DNA of 64,000 bases from CAVYWD01 sp963772225 (GTDB lineage: Bacteria > Myxococcota > Myxococcia > Myxococcales > UBA5297), in assembly GCA_963772225.1 (NCBI GenBank), contig CAVYWD010000001.1, positions 62,001 through 126,000 on the forward strand, given 5' to 3'. The position numbers and the translations under genes were made by a program. The notes beneath the pieces were generated by a model that made no database searches, had not been told where the DNA came from, and saw only the letters and a program-made list of their open reading frames with translations. Shown here in pieces: positions 55,521 to 64,000 of the stretch. Numbering within the stretch: position 1 is the first letter of the stretch; each line of letters begins with the position of its first letter.

Positions 55521-57310
55521 TCAGACCGGGAAGTCGTCGACGCGCTTCTGTGGCGCGGCGCCGCGGCCCGGCAGGAGCGGGCGGGGCGGCGGCCCCGCGG
55601 GAGACCGCTTCGCGCCTCGCTCGCGAGGTGCGAGGCCCTGCTGGCCCGCCGAGAGCTGGAACTGCGAGAGGAGGCGCTGGACCTCCTGCGCTTGGCCTGC
55701 GAGCTCTTCGGAGGACGAGGCCGTCTCTTCGGCGCTGGCCGCGTTCTGCTGCGTGACCTGGTCGATTTGCCCCAGGCCCTGCGACACCTGGCCGATGCCG
55801 CGGGCCTGCTCCTGGCTTGCTTGGGCAATCTCCGCGACGAGGTCGGTGGCCTGTGAGATGCCGTCGACGATGGCCTGGAAGCTGTGCGCGCTCTCCTCGG
55901 CCACGGTCAGCCCCTTCTCCACTCTGTGGGCCGAGGACTCGATGAGCTCCGCCGTCTCCTTGGCGGCCTTCGCGCTGCGAGAGGCGAGGTTTCGCACCTC
56001 GTCGGCGACCACCGCGAAGCCCTTGCCGTGCTTGCCCGCGCGCGCCGCCTCGACCGCCGCGTTGAGGGCCAAGAGATTCGTCTGGAACGCGATGTCGTCG
56101 ATGACTTTGATGATCTTGGCGATCTGCGCGCTCGACTGATTGATGTCGCCCATCGCCTGCGCGGTCGTCTCGATGTGCCCTCGGCCCTTCTCGGCCGCCT
56201 CCCGCGCGACCTTCGCGACCTGGCTCGCCTTCTCCGCGTTGGCGGCGTTCGTCTGGGTCTTGCTGTTGATCTCGGCGATGGAGCTGGAGATCTGCTCGAG
56301 CGACGAAGCCTGCTCCGTCGCACCCTGCGAGAGCGCCTGCGAGGCGCTGCTCACCTGGTCGGTCCCCGTGCCCACCTCGGTGACCGCGGCGCGGATTTCG
56401 CCCAGGGTCTCGTCGAGCTCCTCGACCGTCTTCTTCAGGGCCATCCCGAGGTGGTCCTTCCGAGAGCGCGGCTCGAACCGCAGCGTCATGTCGCCGGCGC
56501 TCACGCGCTCGAGCAGGCCCGAATATTCGGTGAAGTACTCAATGAGGCTCCGGAACGCGTCGGCCAAGACGCCGAGCTCGTCGCTCGAGCGATAGGACAC
56601 GGTCTGGTCGCAGTCGCCCTCGCCGATGGCCTTGGCGGCCCGCGCCATCTCCGAGATGGGGCGGACGATGGCCACGGCGGTCACCGCGCTGATGGCGATG
56701 GTGAGGAGCGGGATGAGCACCAGGAGCGCGACGACGAGGGAGTGCGAGTCGCCGATGACCGACCCGCCTTCGCCACGTCCGCCACGTCGTAGTTGATCTT
56801 CAGAATCTTCTTGAGCGACGCCTCGGCCTCGCCGAAGGACGTCTGAGCGTCGGCCATGAACAGGCGCCGCGCGCCCTCTTGGTCGCCGGCCGTTTCGAGC
56901 TCGACGACGCGGTTGTCTTGGGCCTCCCACTGCCGCCAGAGGCCGACCAGGCGCTTCCACTCGCGCGCCTCCTCCTCGGTCTGCGGCAGCGGCTCGTACA
57001 GGTCCCAGCCGCGCTTGATCTGCGCCGTCTTCTCCTGGAGCGCGCGCAGCGCCTCGGCGCGGCCGGCGTCGCTTTTGGTGGCGAGAAGGTTTGCGAGCTC
57101 GAGCCTCACCGCGGTCTGGCCCTCGTTCATCAGCTCGAGGCCTTTGATCGAGGGCATGCGAACTTCGGTGATCTCGTCTGCGGCGGCGCCGATGGATTTC
57201 AGGTCCCTCGAGCTCAGAAGACCCATCGCCAGGATCGCGCCTGTGGGAAGGGCGATCAGCCCCAGGAGGCGCCCCCGAAGCCCGCTGAGCCAACGGCCAA
57301 TCACGCTCAT
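55521..57310 (-). CDS. Methyl-accepting chemotaxis protein (apparent -1 frameshift near 56765)
   Basis: About 596 residues from ATG 57310 (AAGGAG five bases upstream). Membrane helix 1 (LGLIALPTGAILAMGL), a four-helix periplasmic sensor (residues 33-190, ADEITEVRMPSIKGLELMNE), then the break: one frame ends in DVADVAKAG and another continues with VIGDSHSLVVALLVLIPLLT, membrane helix 2. HAMP follows (AIVRPISEMARAAKAIGEGD), then the cytoplasmic signalling domain with the hairpin tip FQTNLLALNAAVEAARAGKH and methylation helices. One base is missing near 56761-56768. The C-terminus ends in a low-complexity tail with KRVDDFPV. No CheA/W nearby. Confidence 0.88.
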
Positions 57311-57735
57311 GTTCGCTCCTTGGGCACGCTCCCTCGGCGGGCCAGCATCGGCGCGCCTCAGTGGCTGCAACCGCTGCTCCAAGCCGCGGGAGCCGTGGGG
57401 CCGGTGCCCTTCGCCCCTCAGCGACGGAGATTTTGGGGTGGTACGCCGCGCCTCGGCCCCTCGGGATCGCGCTCTCGGGGAGAACAGGGCGGGTCGCCGC
57501 GGACTCGAGCGGTAGCTATTCACCCGGCGCAACGTCTCTGCGTCAGCGCCGGCCCCTGTGGAAACCGGCCGAGCGAGCGCCCGCCCGGCGGGTCTTTGCG
57601 CTCCCTCCCGCCCGCCCGAATGCCGATGCGGGCGAAGCCTGGGTAGCCAAGCGTTCGGCAATGGAATATATACGCGCGCCTTCGCAATTTACTTTGGAGC
57701 GACGTCGGTCTGCCGGCGGTCGAAATTCACCTTCC
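57311..57735 (+). other. 425-base divergent intergenic region upstream of typA and the chemoreceptor
   Basis: No gene is supported. A weak sigma-70-like site for typA lies at 57644-57672. Nothing else recognisable; the literal open frame upstream of typA (from 57361) has no coding character and no ribosome site. Confidence 0.4.
57644..57672 (+). promoter_or_regulatory. Weak sigma-70-like promoter candidate for typA
   Basis: TAGCCA (57644-57649), 17-base spacer, TATATA (57667-57672). Each is four of six consensus bases. AT-rich compared with its surroundings. Confidence 0.3.
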
Positions 57736-59577
57736 ATGTTGACTCGCGAAAACCTCCGCAACATCGCCATCGTGGCCCACGTCGACCACGGCAAGACCAC
57801 CCTCGTCGATTTCATGTTGAGGCAACAGGGGATCTTCCGCGCCAATGAGCACCTGGTCGAGCGAGTCATGGACTCCAACGACCTGGAGCGCGAAAAAGGC
57901 ATCACCATCATGGCCAAGAACACGGCCGTGACCTACCGCGGCGTGAAGATCAACATCGTCGACACGCCGGGGCACGCCGACTTCGGCGGCGAGGTGGAGC
58001 GCGGCCTGCGCATGGTGGACGGGGTGCTCCTGCTCGTCGACGCCGCTGAAGGGCCGCTGCCGCAGACGCGCTTCGTCCTCTCCAAGGCGCTCGCCCTAGG
58101 GCTCTCGGCGGTGGTGGTCATCAACAAGATCGACCGCCAGGACGCCCGGCCCCGCGAGGTGCTGGACGAGGTCTACTCGCTGTTCATCGACCTGGGCGCC
58201 AACGAGGAGCAGCTCGAGTTCCCGGTGATCTTCGCGGTGGCCCGCGAGGGCCTCGCCTCGCCGACCCTGGAGACGCGGGGCACGAGCCTCGAGCCGCTGT
58301 TCGAGGCCATCCTGAAGCACATCCCGCCCCCGCCCCCGCCGCTGGGCGACAAGCTCCAACTCTTGATCGCCAACCTCGACTACGACGACTACGTCGGCCG
58401 CCTCGCCATCGGGCGCGTCGGCGCGGGCGTCATCCGCCAGGGCGACCCCATCTCCATCATGCGGGCCGGCGACAAGGTCGAGAAGGGCAAGGTGGTCAAG
58501 CTCTACGCCTACGACGGCCTGAAGCGCACGGAGGTGACCGAGGCGCCGCCCGGCGAGATCGTCGCGATGGCGGGCGTCGACGCCATCTCCATCGGCGACA
58601 CCATCGCCGACGCCGAGTCGCCGACGGCGCTGCCGCGCATCACGGTCGACGAGCCCACCATGTCGATGATCTTCCGGGTCAACGACGGGCCGCTCGCCGG
58701 GCGCGAGGGCAAGTACGTGACCAGCCGCAACCTGCGCGAGCGGCTGTTCCGCGAGGCGTACAAGAACGTCGCCATCCGCGTCGAGGAGGGCGAAACCCCG
58801 GACGCCTTCAAGGTGGTGGGCCGCGGCGAGCTCCAGCTCGCGGTCATCGTGGAGACCATGCGCCGCGAGGGCTTCGAGCTGACGGTCTCCAACCCGGAGC
58901 CGCTGGTGAAGACCGTGGACGGCAAGGTCCACGAGCCGATGGAGCTCTTCTACTGCGACATCCCGGAGGGCTCGGTGGGCGTGGTCACCGAGCGGATGGG
59001 CTTTCGCAAGGGCCGAATGACCGACATGGGCTCGCTCGGCTCGGGGCGCACGCGGCTCGTCTTCCGAGTGCCGACGCGGGGCCTGGTAGGCTTCCGGAAC
59101 GAGTTCCTCACCGTGACGCGCGGCGAGGGGATCATGAGCACCCAGTTCGACGGCTACGAGCCGTGGGTGGGCGCCATCCCCAAGCGGACCACGGGCGCCA
59201 TCATCAGCGACCGCGAGGGCGAGACCGTGCCCTACGCCATGTTCAAGGTGCAGGAGCGCGGCTATCTCTTCGTGGGGCCCAACGTCCAGGTGTACACCGG
59301 GATGATCGTCGGCGAGAACGCCAAGGACAGCGACATCGAGGTCAACATCTGCCGCGAGAAGAAGCTCACCAACATCCGCGCGGCCGGCCGCGATGAGAAC
59401 GTCCTGTTGACCCCGCCGCGGGACATGTCGCTCGAGAAGGCCATCGAGTGGATCGCCCAGGACGAGCTGGTCGAGGTGACGCCCAAGAACGTCCGCATGC
59501 GCAAGAAGTGCCTGGACGCGAACGAGCGCTACAAGATGGAGCGCGAGCGCAAGCGCGACCTGGGGCTCATCGACTAG
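57736..59577 (+). CDS. typA: Translational GTPase BipA/TypA
   Basis: 613 residues from ATG 57736. GTPase motifs: G1 AHVDHGKT, G2 EREKGITI, G3 VDTPGHADFGG, G4 NKIDRQDA; then domain II (LAIGRVGAGVIRQGDPISIM), domain III and the BipA-specific C-terminal domain (DGYEPWVGAIPKRTTGAIIS, KAIEWIAQDELVEVTPKNVR). Ribosome-associated factor for 50S maturation and stress/low-temperature growth. Full length. Confidence 0.96.
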   Translation: MLTRENLRNIAIVAHVDHGKTTLVDFMLRQQGIFRANEHLVERVMDSNDLEREKGITIMAKNTAVTYRGVKINIVDTPGHADFGGEVERGLRMVDGVLLLVDAAEGPLPQTRFVLSKALALGLSAVVVINKIDRQDARPREVLDEVYSLFIDLGANEEQLEFPVIFAVAREGLASPTLETRGTSLEPLFEAILKHIPPPPPPLGDKLQLLIANLDYDDYVGRLAIGRVGAGVIRQGDPISIMRAGDKVEKGKVVKLYAYDGLKRTEVTEAPPGEIVAMAGVDAISIGDTIADAESPTALPRITVDEPTMSMIFRVNDGPLAGREGKYVTSRNLRERLFREAYKNVAIRVEEGETPDAFKVVGRGELQLAVIVETMRREGFELTVSNPEPLVKTVDGKVHEPMELFYCDIPEGSVGVVTERMGFRKGRMTDMGSLGSGRTRLVFRVPTRGLVGFRNEFLTVTRGEGIMSTQFDGYEPWVGAIPKRTTGAIISDREGETVPYAMFKVQERGYLFVGPNVQVYTGMIVGENAKDSDIEVNICREKKLTNIRAAGRDENVLLTPPRDMSLEKAIEWIAQDELVEVTPKNVRMRKKCLDANERYKMERERKRDLGLID

Positions 59578-59582
59578 AGGGC

Positions 59583-59655
59583 TCCTCACCCCCTTCCCTC
59601 CCCGCAAGCGGGGAGGGAGTTGGGGGAGAGGTCCGAGGCGACAATCGCCGACTTC
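59583..59655 (-). repeat. Dispersed palindromic repeat, copy 2
   Basis: On the minus strand starts GAAGTCGGCGATT as copy 1 does, then has an 11-base insertion and CCTCTCCCCCAACTCCC, and the palindrome at 59596-59617 (CCCTCCCCGC, AA/TT, GCGGGGAGGG). It follows the typA stop and lies just past the end of the next minus gene, so it may also act as transcription end for one or both. Confidence 0.75.
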
Positions 59656-59660
59656 GGCCT

Positions 59661-60167
59661 TTAGCGCACCGCCACGAACAGATACCAGCCGCCGCCCGCG
59701 GGCCTGAACGCGCGGGCGCCCGGCGGCGCTTTTTTCGCAAACGCGTCGAGGGACGGGACCAGGGGCGACGGCGCCGCTCGCGGCCGGACGAAGCCTTTGA
59801 CGAGCGCCCGCCCGCCGGAGCCCATCGCCGCGGCCACGAGCTCGACTTCCCCGCCCTCGCGCGCCAGCGCCCGCAGCTCACAGCGGGCGAGCAGCGCCCG
59901 GTACCGCTCGACGCGCTCGGCCGAAAGCCCCGAGGACGCGGGGCGCACTTCGGAGAGGTCCACGGAAGTGAGGCCGGGGTCTGCCTGGGCGAGCGCCAGA
60001 AGCCCGGCGAACGAGCCCTGGTCGGCCGACAGCCGCCGCAAGAGCTCCGCGTCGTCCGGGAGGGAGAACGCGAGCCGGAGCAGCAGCCAGAGGGCCGCGG
60101 CGGACGCCGCCGTGAAGGCCAGCACCAGGCGGCGGGAGCGCCGGCGGGACGAAGGCGCCGGGGTCAT
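59661..60167 (-). CDS. Hypothetical single-span membrane protein
   Basis: 168 residues from ATG 60167. Basic N-terminus (MTPAPSSRRRSRRLVLA), one membrane helix (FTAASAAALWLLLRLAFSLP), then a mixed domain with no known motif (ADPGLTSVDLSEVRPASSGL; ALLARCELRALAREGGEVEL) and an aromatic end (GGGWYLFVAVR). The only gene immediately downstream of the tRNA-Ala terminator. Unknown function. Confidence 0.65.
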   Translation of the reverse strand: MTPAPSSRRRSRRLVLAFTAASAAALWLLLRLAFSLPDDAELLRRLSADQGSFAGLLALAQADPGLTSVDLSEVRPASSGLSAERVERYRALLARCELRALAREGGEVELVAAAMGSGGRALVKGFVRPRAAPSPLVPSLDAFAKKAPPGARAFRPAGGGWYLFVAVR

Positions 60168-60190
60168 GGCCGAGCGACCGCGCATAAGCG

Positions 60191-60220
60191 AAAGGCCCCC
60201 CGGTTTCCCGGGAGGCCTTT
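60191..60220 (-). terminator. Terminator of tRNA-Ala
   Basis: On the minus strand AAAGGCCTCCCGG, loop GAAA, CCGGGGGGCCTTT: a 13-bp stem with one G-U pair and a stable tetraloop, ending in TTT. Lies nine bases beyond the tRNA 3' end. Confidence 0.75.
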
Positions 60221-60229
60221 CAGAGACTG

Positions 60230-60302
60230 TGGAGCTGAACAGGATCGAACTGTCGACCTCCTGAATGCCATTCAGGCGCTCTCCCAGCTGAGCTACAGCC
60301 CC
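60230..60302 (-). tRNA. tRNA-Ala (GGC)
   Basis: 73 nt. Acceptor GGGGCTG/CAGCTCC with the G3-U70 wobble that identifies tRNA-Ala; D-arm GCTC/GAGC; anticodon stem CCTGA/TCAGG with loop ATGGCAT (anticodon GGC); variable AGGTC; T-arm GACAG/CTGTT with TTCGATC. A73 discriminator; CCA is not encoded. Confidence 0.96.
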
Positions 60303-60398
60303 ACAAACTTTGGGAGGTATCTCCTCCTGCAAAACCGCCGCGAAAACCGGCTCGAAACTTACGGCTGCCTTCTACTTCTCCCAGCCGCAATTGGCAAC

Positions 60399-60746
60399 TC
60401 ACTTCTTCATCTTTTTCGCGTCGGCCTCGCGCAAACCCGCGGCGGCCGACTTCTGCTTCCTGGCGAGCGCGCCGCCCATCGACCTCACCTCAGCCAGCGC
60501 CGGCCGCAGCGCTTCGGGCGGCACCAGATCGCGGCGCTCCACCATTTCGAAGACCTGCTCACCGAGCCTCGAGAGAGCGGCCTCCCGCTCCGTTCGCGCC
60601 TTGGTCAGGTCTTCTTGAGCCGTGCCCAGAACAGCCAAACGCCGAACCTCGTCTCGCAGACGCGAGAGCTCGGCCTTGGCGGCGCTCCACGCCGCATTCA
60701 GCTTCTGGAGCTCCTCGTCGTCTTTGGTCTGTCGCGGGCCGACCAT
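60399..60746 (-). CDS. Small coiled-coil protein of unknown function
   Basis: 115 residues, ATG 60746. Charged helix throughout (ELQKLNAAWSAAKAELSRLR; LTKARTEREAALSRLGEQVF), ending in a Lys-rich tail (READAKKMKK). Probably cytoplasmic and dimeric. No family recognised. A perfect TTGACA lies upstream at 60814-60819. Confidence 0.65.
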   Translation of the reverse strand: MVGPRQTKDDEELQKLNAAWSAAKAELSRLRDEVRRLAVLGTAQEDLTKARTEREAALSRLGEQVFEMVERRDLVPPEALRPALAEVRSMGGALARKQKSAAAGLREADAKKMKK

Positions 60747-60789
60747 GCGGGAAGCTCCGAGGAGACTTTGCGGACGCGAAGTGCGCGGT

Positions 60790-60819
60790 TAGCTACCGCA
60801 TGCGCCCTTTGGCTGTCAA
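60790..60819 (-). promoter_or_regulatory. Possible sigma-70 promoter for the coiled-coil gene
   Basis: Perfect TTGACA (60814-60819) on the minus strand; TAGCTA 18 bases further is a poor -10 element. Confidence 0.35.
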
Positions 60820-61005
60820 GCGAGAGGCGCCGCGTGTGATCGCGCCCGCGGGTCGCTACTCTATGGACGGCTTCGGGGCTCGCCGGTCCGCTCGTGGGCG
60901 GCGAGGCCGGCCTTCGCGAGGCGCCGTCGCTTCAGTTGCTGGCCCGCCGGCAGCCCTCTCGACCTAAGACCCTCTTTAAAGCCTTCACTCGGAAAGGGCG
61001 CAGTC

Positions 61006-62205
61006 TTGTCCCACCCCTGGCACAGCGCGGTCCGGTTTCTTCCCTTCCTCCTCGTCGGCTCGGCGCTCGACGCCACGCTCCACGTCTACTTCTACCGGCG
61101 ATTGGTACGACCGCTCCTCTCGCCGGCAGCCCGGCGCGCGGGCGCCACAGCCCTGGTGCTTCTGGGCGCGCTCATGTTCTTCGGGCCCGCGACCTCGCGC
61201 GGCGCCTCTGCGCCCTGGAAGGTCGCCCTCGCGCAGGCCGGCTATGCCTGGATGGGCTTCGCCTTCTACCTCTTCGTTTGCTTCGCCTGCGCCGACCTCC
61301 TCGTCTACGCTCGGCGCCGCGCCGCCTCGCGCGCCTCCCCTGTTGCCGCCGAGCAAGACCAGCCCGCCTCGCCGGGCCGCCGGGCGCTGCTGCTGGGCAC
61401 CGCGCACGCGGGAGCGGCGGCCGCCGCGACGGGCATCGTGGGCTACGGCGTCTTTCGGGCGTTCTCGCCTCCTGGCATCAGCGAGGCGGCGGTGAAGCTG
61501 CCCCGGTTGCCCAGGGCGCTCTCCGGCTTGAGCATCGTCCACTTGAGCGACCTGCACCTCGGCGTCTGGCTCCACCGGCGCTTCCTCGACGACCTGGTCG
61601 CCCGCACGAACGCGCTCAAACCCGACCTGGTCGCCATCACCGGCGACCTGGTGGACGGCAGCGTGGAGGCCCTGGGGCCGATGGCGGCGGCGCTTCGCAA
61701 CCTGCGGTCCCGCTACGGCACCTTCTTCTGCACCGGCAACCACGAGTACTACTCGGGCGCCGAGGAGTGGGCGTCGGCCCTGCGGGGCATGGGCCTCACC
61801 GTGCTGCGGAACGAGCGGGCCATCGTCGGGGACTTCGGTGGCAGCCTGGACCTCGCGGGCGTGGACGACTGGGGCGCGAAGCGACAGGGCTTCGGCCGCG
61901 GCTACGACCTCTCGAGCGCCTTGCGCGGGCGCGACCCGGACCGGGCGGTGGTGCTGCTCGCCCATCAGCCTCGGGGATTCGAGGAGGCCGCGCAGAGCGG
62001 CGTGGGATTGCAGCTCTCCGGCCACACGCACGGCGGGCAGATCTGGCCGTGGACGCTCCTGGTGCACCTGGCCTATCACCCGTACGTCGCCGGCCTCCAC
62101 GCCTTCGGCGAGAGCTCCATCTACGTGAGCCGCGGCTGCGGCTTCTGGGGGCCTCCGCTGCGGGTGGGCGCGCCCCCGGAGATCGTCAGGCTGGTGCTCA
62201 CGTGA
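61006..62205 (+). CDS. Membrane-anchored metallophosphoesterase (YkuE/YaeI-like)
   Basis: 399 residues from TTG 61006 (GGAAAGG nine bases upstream; no ATG fits better). The N-terminal 130 residues have four hydrophobic segments (FLPFLLVGSALDATLHVYFY; ALVLLGALMFFGPATS; YAWMGFAFYLFVCFACADLL; LLGTAHAGAAAAATGIVG). The calcineurin-like phosphoesterase domain has all metal motifs: HLSDLHLG, ITGDLVDG, CTGNHEYY, LLAHQPRGF and SGHTHGGQIWPWT. In relatives this hydrolyses phosphodiester lipids such as UDP-diacylglucosamine; the substrate here is unknown. A CGCGLF-type end (YVSRGCGFWGPPLR) is typical of YaeI-like enzymes. Confidence 0.9.
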   Translation: MSHPWHSAVRFLPFLLVGSALDATLHVYFYRRLVRPLLSPAARRAGATALVLLGALMFFGPATSRGASAPWKVALAQAGYAWMGFAFYLFVCFACADLLVYARRRAASRASPVAAEQDQPASPGRRALLLGTAHAGAAAAATGIVGYGVFRAFSPPGISEAAVKLPRLPRALSGLSIVHLSDLHLGVWLHRRFLDDLVARTNALKPDLVAITGDLVDGSVEALGPMAAALRNLRSRYGTFFCTGNHEYYSGAEEWASALRGMGLTVLRNERAIVGDFGGSLDLAGVDDWGAKRQGFGRGYDLSSALRGRDPDRAVVLLAHQPRGFEEAAQSGVGLQLSGHTHGGQIWPWTLLVHLAYHPYVAGLHAFGESSIYVSRGCGFWGPPLRVGAPPEIVRLVLT

Positions 62206-62328
62206 CGAGCATTCCCTTGCCCGCGCAGCCCCAAGGTGCGCTAGTTTCTGGCCCTCACCTTTCCCGTCCCACGCGACGTGGGCGCCTTTCGTAGGCGAAG
62301 CGCCTTCGCTTGAAGAAGAGGAGAGTCG

Positions 62329-62637
62329 ATGAAGTTCCAGCAACCGCACTCGCTCCCCAAGGACGAGGCGCTCCGGCGGATCGAAAAGCTGACCCGCCAT
62401 TGGCAGACCAAGCACGGCCTCAACGTCACCTGGACCGGCGACTCGGCCCGACTGGTCGGCACGGTCAGCGGCATCGCCTTCGACGCCAAGGTCGTCGTCG
62501 CCGAGCGCCAGGTCGACGCCGAGGGCACCGACCCGGGCATGCTCGTGCGAGCCATGGCCACCGCTTACCTCAAGAAGAAGCTCGCGTATTACCTCGACCC
62601 GAAGAAGACGCTCGACGACCTGGACCGCCAGGGCTGA
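62329..62637 (+). CDS. Polyhydroxyalkanoate-system family protein
   Basis: 102 residues from ATG 62329 (AAGAGGAGAG upstream). Matches the PHA_gran_rgn family (PF09650/TIGR02610): FQQPHSLPKDEALRRIEKLT, NVTWTGDSARLVGTVSGIAF and a C-terminal YLKKKLAYYLDPKKTLDDL. Found near polyhydroxyalkanoate genes in some bacteria but also alone; its function is uncertain. No PHA synthase in the window. Confidence 0.85.
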   Translation: MKFQQPHSLPKDEALRRIEKLTRHWQTKHGLNVTWTGDSARLVGTVSGIAFDAKVVVAERQVDAEGTDPGMLVRAMATAYLKKKLAYYLDPKKTLDDLDRQG

Positions 62638-62738
62638 CCAAGCGCCCTTCCCCGCCGGGCGACCGCTTCGGCGTGTGCTAGCATCATCGACCCTGAGGCG
62701 GCCTTTCTCGAAGGCCGTCCTGCTCTCTGGAGGTAGGG

Positions 62739-63812
62739 TTGGCCGACACCGAGGGCGACTCTCCGCGGATCCTCATCGTCGATGACGACGACTCGGTTCG
62801 GGACGTCATCTCGGTGCTTCTGGCGGAGGAGGGCTACATCTGCTCCACCGCGCGGAGCGCCGAGGAGGCGCTGGAGTCCACGCCCTCCGGCTACCAGCTC
62901 GTCATCAGCGACATGAAGATGCCGGGCCACAACGGCCTCTGGCTCCTCGACCGCGTCCGCCGCGACTACGAAGACACCGCGGTGATCATGCTCACCGGGT
63001 ACGGCGACACCGAGGCGGCCGTCGAGTGCTTGCGCCGGGGCGCGGTCGACTACCTGCTCAAGCCGCCCAAGGTCACGGATCTGGTGCGGGCCATCGAGCG
63101 GGCGCTCGCTAAGCGGCGCGTCGAGCTGGCCCGGCGGCGCTACCAGACCAAGCTCGAGAAGCGGGTGCGGGAGAAGACCGCCGAGCTGCAGGAAGCGCTG
63201 GAGAACATCGAGCTCACCTACAGCAATACCCTGCTCGCGCTGGTGGCCGCGCTCGACGCGCGCGAGCACGAGACGAGCGACCACTCTCAACGCGTCGTCC
63301 GCTACACGGTGGCCATCGCGACCAAGCTCGGCATCGAGGGCGAGACGCTGGCGGACATCGGCCGCGGCGCGCTGATGCACGACATCGGCAAGATCGGCGT
63401 CCCCGACTCCATCCTCCTCAAGCCCGGGTCGCTGACGCCGGCCGAATGGGAGGAGATGCGCAAGCACCCGGAGATCGGCTTCAACATCCTCAAGGGCATC
63501 CCGTTCCTGACCGTCCCCGCGGACATCGTCTTGAGCCACCAGGAGCACTTCGACGGGAGCGGATACCCGCGCAAGCTCTGTGGCGACCGCATCCCCATCG
63601 GCGCGCGCATCTTCATGGTGGCCGACGCCCTGGACGCCATCACCAGCGACCGCCCGTACCGGCGCAGCCAGACCTACGAGGCCGCGCGCGCGGAGATCGA
63701 ACGGTGTGCCGGGTCGCAGTTCGACCGCGAGGTGGTGCAGGCCCTCCTCTCCATTCCCGTACCCGAGCTGGCGACCCTGCGCCGCAGGGGCGAGCCCACC
63801 GCGGTGATGTAG
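62739..63812 (+). CDS. REC-HD-GYP response regulator (c-di-GMP phosphodiesterase)
   Basis: 357 residues from TTG 62739 (GGAGGT four bases upstream decides the start). Receiver: IVDDDDS, phospho-Asp in VISDMKMPGHNG, Lys in LLKPPK. A coiled linker leads to the HD-GYP domain (residues 165-340): AALDAREHETSDHSQRVVRY, HD pair MHDIGKIGVPDSILLKPG, VPADIVLSHQEHFDGSGYPR (GYP motif with HxEHFDGSGYP) and ARIFMVADALDAITSDRPYR. All metal-binding residues seem present, so it probably hydrolyses c-di-GMP, opposing the GGDEF enzyme at 3673. Confidence 0.93.
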   Translation: MADTEGDSPRILIVDDDDSVRDVISVLLAEEGYICSTARSAEEALESTPSGYQLVISDMKMPGHNGLWLLDRVRRDYEDTAVIMLTGYGDTEAAVECLRRGAVDYLLKPPKVTDLVRAIERALAKRRVELARRRYQTKLEKRVREKTAELQEALENIELTYSNTLLALVAALDAREHETSDHSQRVVRYTVAIATKLGIEGETLADIGRGALMHDIGKIGVPDSILLKPGSLTPAEWEEMRKHPEIGFNILKGIPFLTVPADIVLSHQEHFDGSGYPRKLCGDRIPIGARIFMVADALDAITSDRPYRRSQTYEAARAEIERCAGSQFDREVVQALLSIPVPELATLRRRGEPTAVM

Positions 63813-63833
63813 CGGCGCCCGCGAGCGCCCCCA

Positions 63834-64000
63834 CTACTCGCCGTCGCGCTCGAGCCCGACGTCCTCCTCGGCGATCACCGCGTTGACGTCGCTCATGACC
63901 ACCGCCAAGGCGAGCTGGCGCCGAGCGAGGTGCGCGAAGAGCGCGCCCTCGGCCTCGTCGCGGTCGACCAGCGACTCCAGCTGTCCAAACGCGTCCACCG
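63834..64000 (-). CDS. Unidentified protein, C-terminal 54 residues (start beyond right edge)
   Basis: Reading leftwards from the window edge: VDAFGQLESLVDRDEAEGAL then FAHLARRQLALAVVMSDVNA and VIAEEDVGLERDGE, stop TAG 63834-63836. Helical and acidic. Too little to identify. Convergent with the HD-GYP gene, 21 bases apart. Confidence 0.6.
   Translation of the reverse strand, partial: VDAFGQLESLVDRDEAEGALFAHLARRQLALAVVMSDVNAVIAEEDVGLERDGE

Noticed and set aside
60191..60220. The 30-base palindrome as another copy of the dispersed repeat
   Set aside because: Sequence differs and position is right after a tRNA; it fits a terminator.

Overview
The window is GC-rich chromosomal DNA from a deltaproteobacterium-like organism, most probably Myxococcota or a near relative. 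The evidence is indirect: very GC-rich third codon positions, many signalling proteins (tandem FHA, HPt-REC-GGDEF, REC-HD-GYP, NtrC type, PilZ, chemoreceptor, a 1923-residue Ser/Thr kinase-ATPase-histidine kinase), a TPR lipoprotein of Tgl/PilF flavour, DUF4388, and no mobile elements or CRISPR arrays. Most of it is ordinary core genome plus one exopolysaccharide locus.

Layout. 1-4980: a minus-strand operon (TPR protein, tandem FHA membrane protein, HtrA-type protease running off the left edge), then a plus-strand outer-membrane barrel and an HPt-REC-GGDEF protein. 5131-10395: a macromolecular-synthesis operon, rpsU-yqeY-dnaG-rpoD, with a tRNA-Ile2(CAU) convergent at its end. 10600-16540: zinc-ribbon coiled-coil protein, RNase HI, DUF4388 protein, truD, two small proteins and an MFS permease. 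16633-17462: a truncated, frameshifted histidine kinase. 17578-33139: an exopolysaccharide locus on the minus strand (export lipoprotein, barrel, chain-length protein, CpsD ATPase, sugar-phosphate transferase, two FemAB-like acyltransferases, DegT-like PLP enzyme, deacetylase, acetyltransferase, two glycosyltransferases, AsnB amidotransferase), interrupted by one plus-strand receiver gene. 33665-35179: a sigma-54 response regulator upstream of it. 35300-43771: hydrolase, small proteins including a 42-residue highly basic one, PilZ, mtgA, rpsA, an A-type Fe-S carrier, malQ and an SDR. 43791-51658: the giant kinase, then archease-rtcB. 51825-64000: GNAT, EamA permease, lipoprotein hydrolase, MlaD-like protein, chemoreceptor, typA, tRNA-Ala, metallophosphatase, PHA-granule-region protein, HD-GYP regulator and a fragment at the right edge.

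The most striking property is not a new system. At least nine genes, including essential yqeY and dnaG, carry an apparent one-base indel; restoring the frame gives intact proteins with canonical motifs. Five of the nine sit at or within three bases of a GATCT sequence, which points to a sequence-specific error or mutation hotspot. Because of these indels several literal open frames are wrong: there is a false acetyltransferase-glycosyltransferase fusion, a run-on hydrolase, and truncated YqeY and DnaG. Features below give the restored extents and say so.

Other points of interest are the exopolysaccharide locus without a visible flippase, polymerase or exosortase; a kinase module and receiver module that look like halves of one hybrid kinase on either side of four polysaccharide genes; a dispersed palindromic repeat in two copies; a sigma-54-like site before a small secreted-type ORF; and a tandem 63-bp repeat between dnaG and rpoD.
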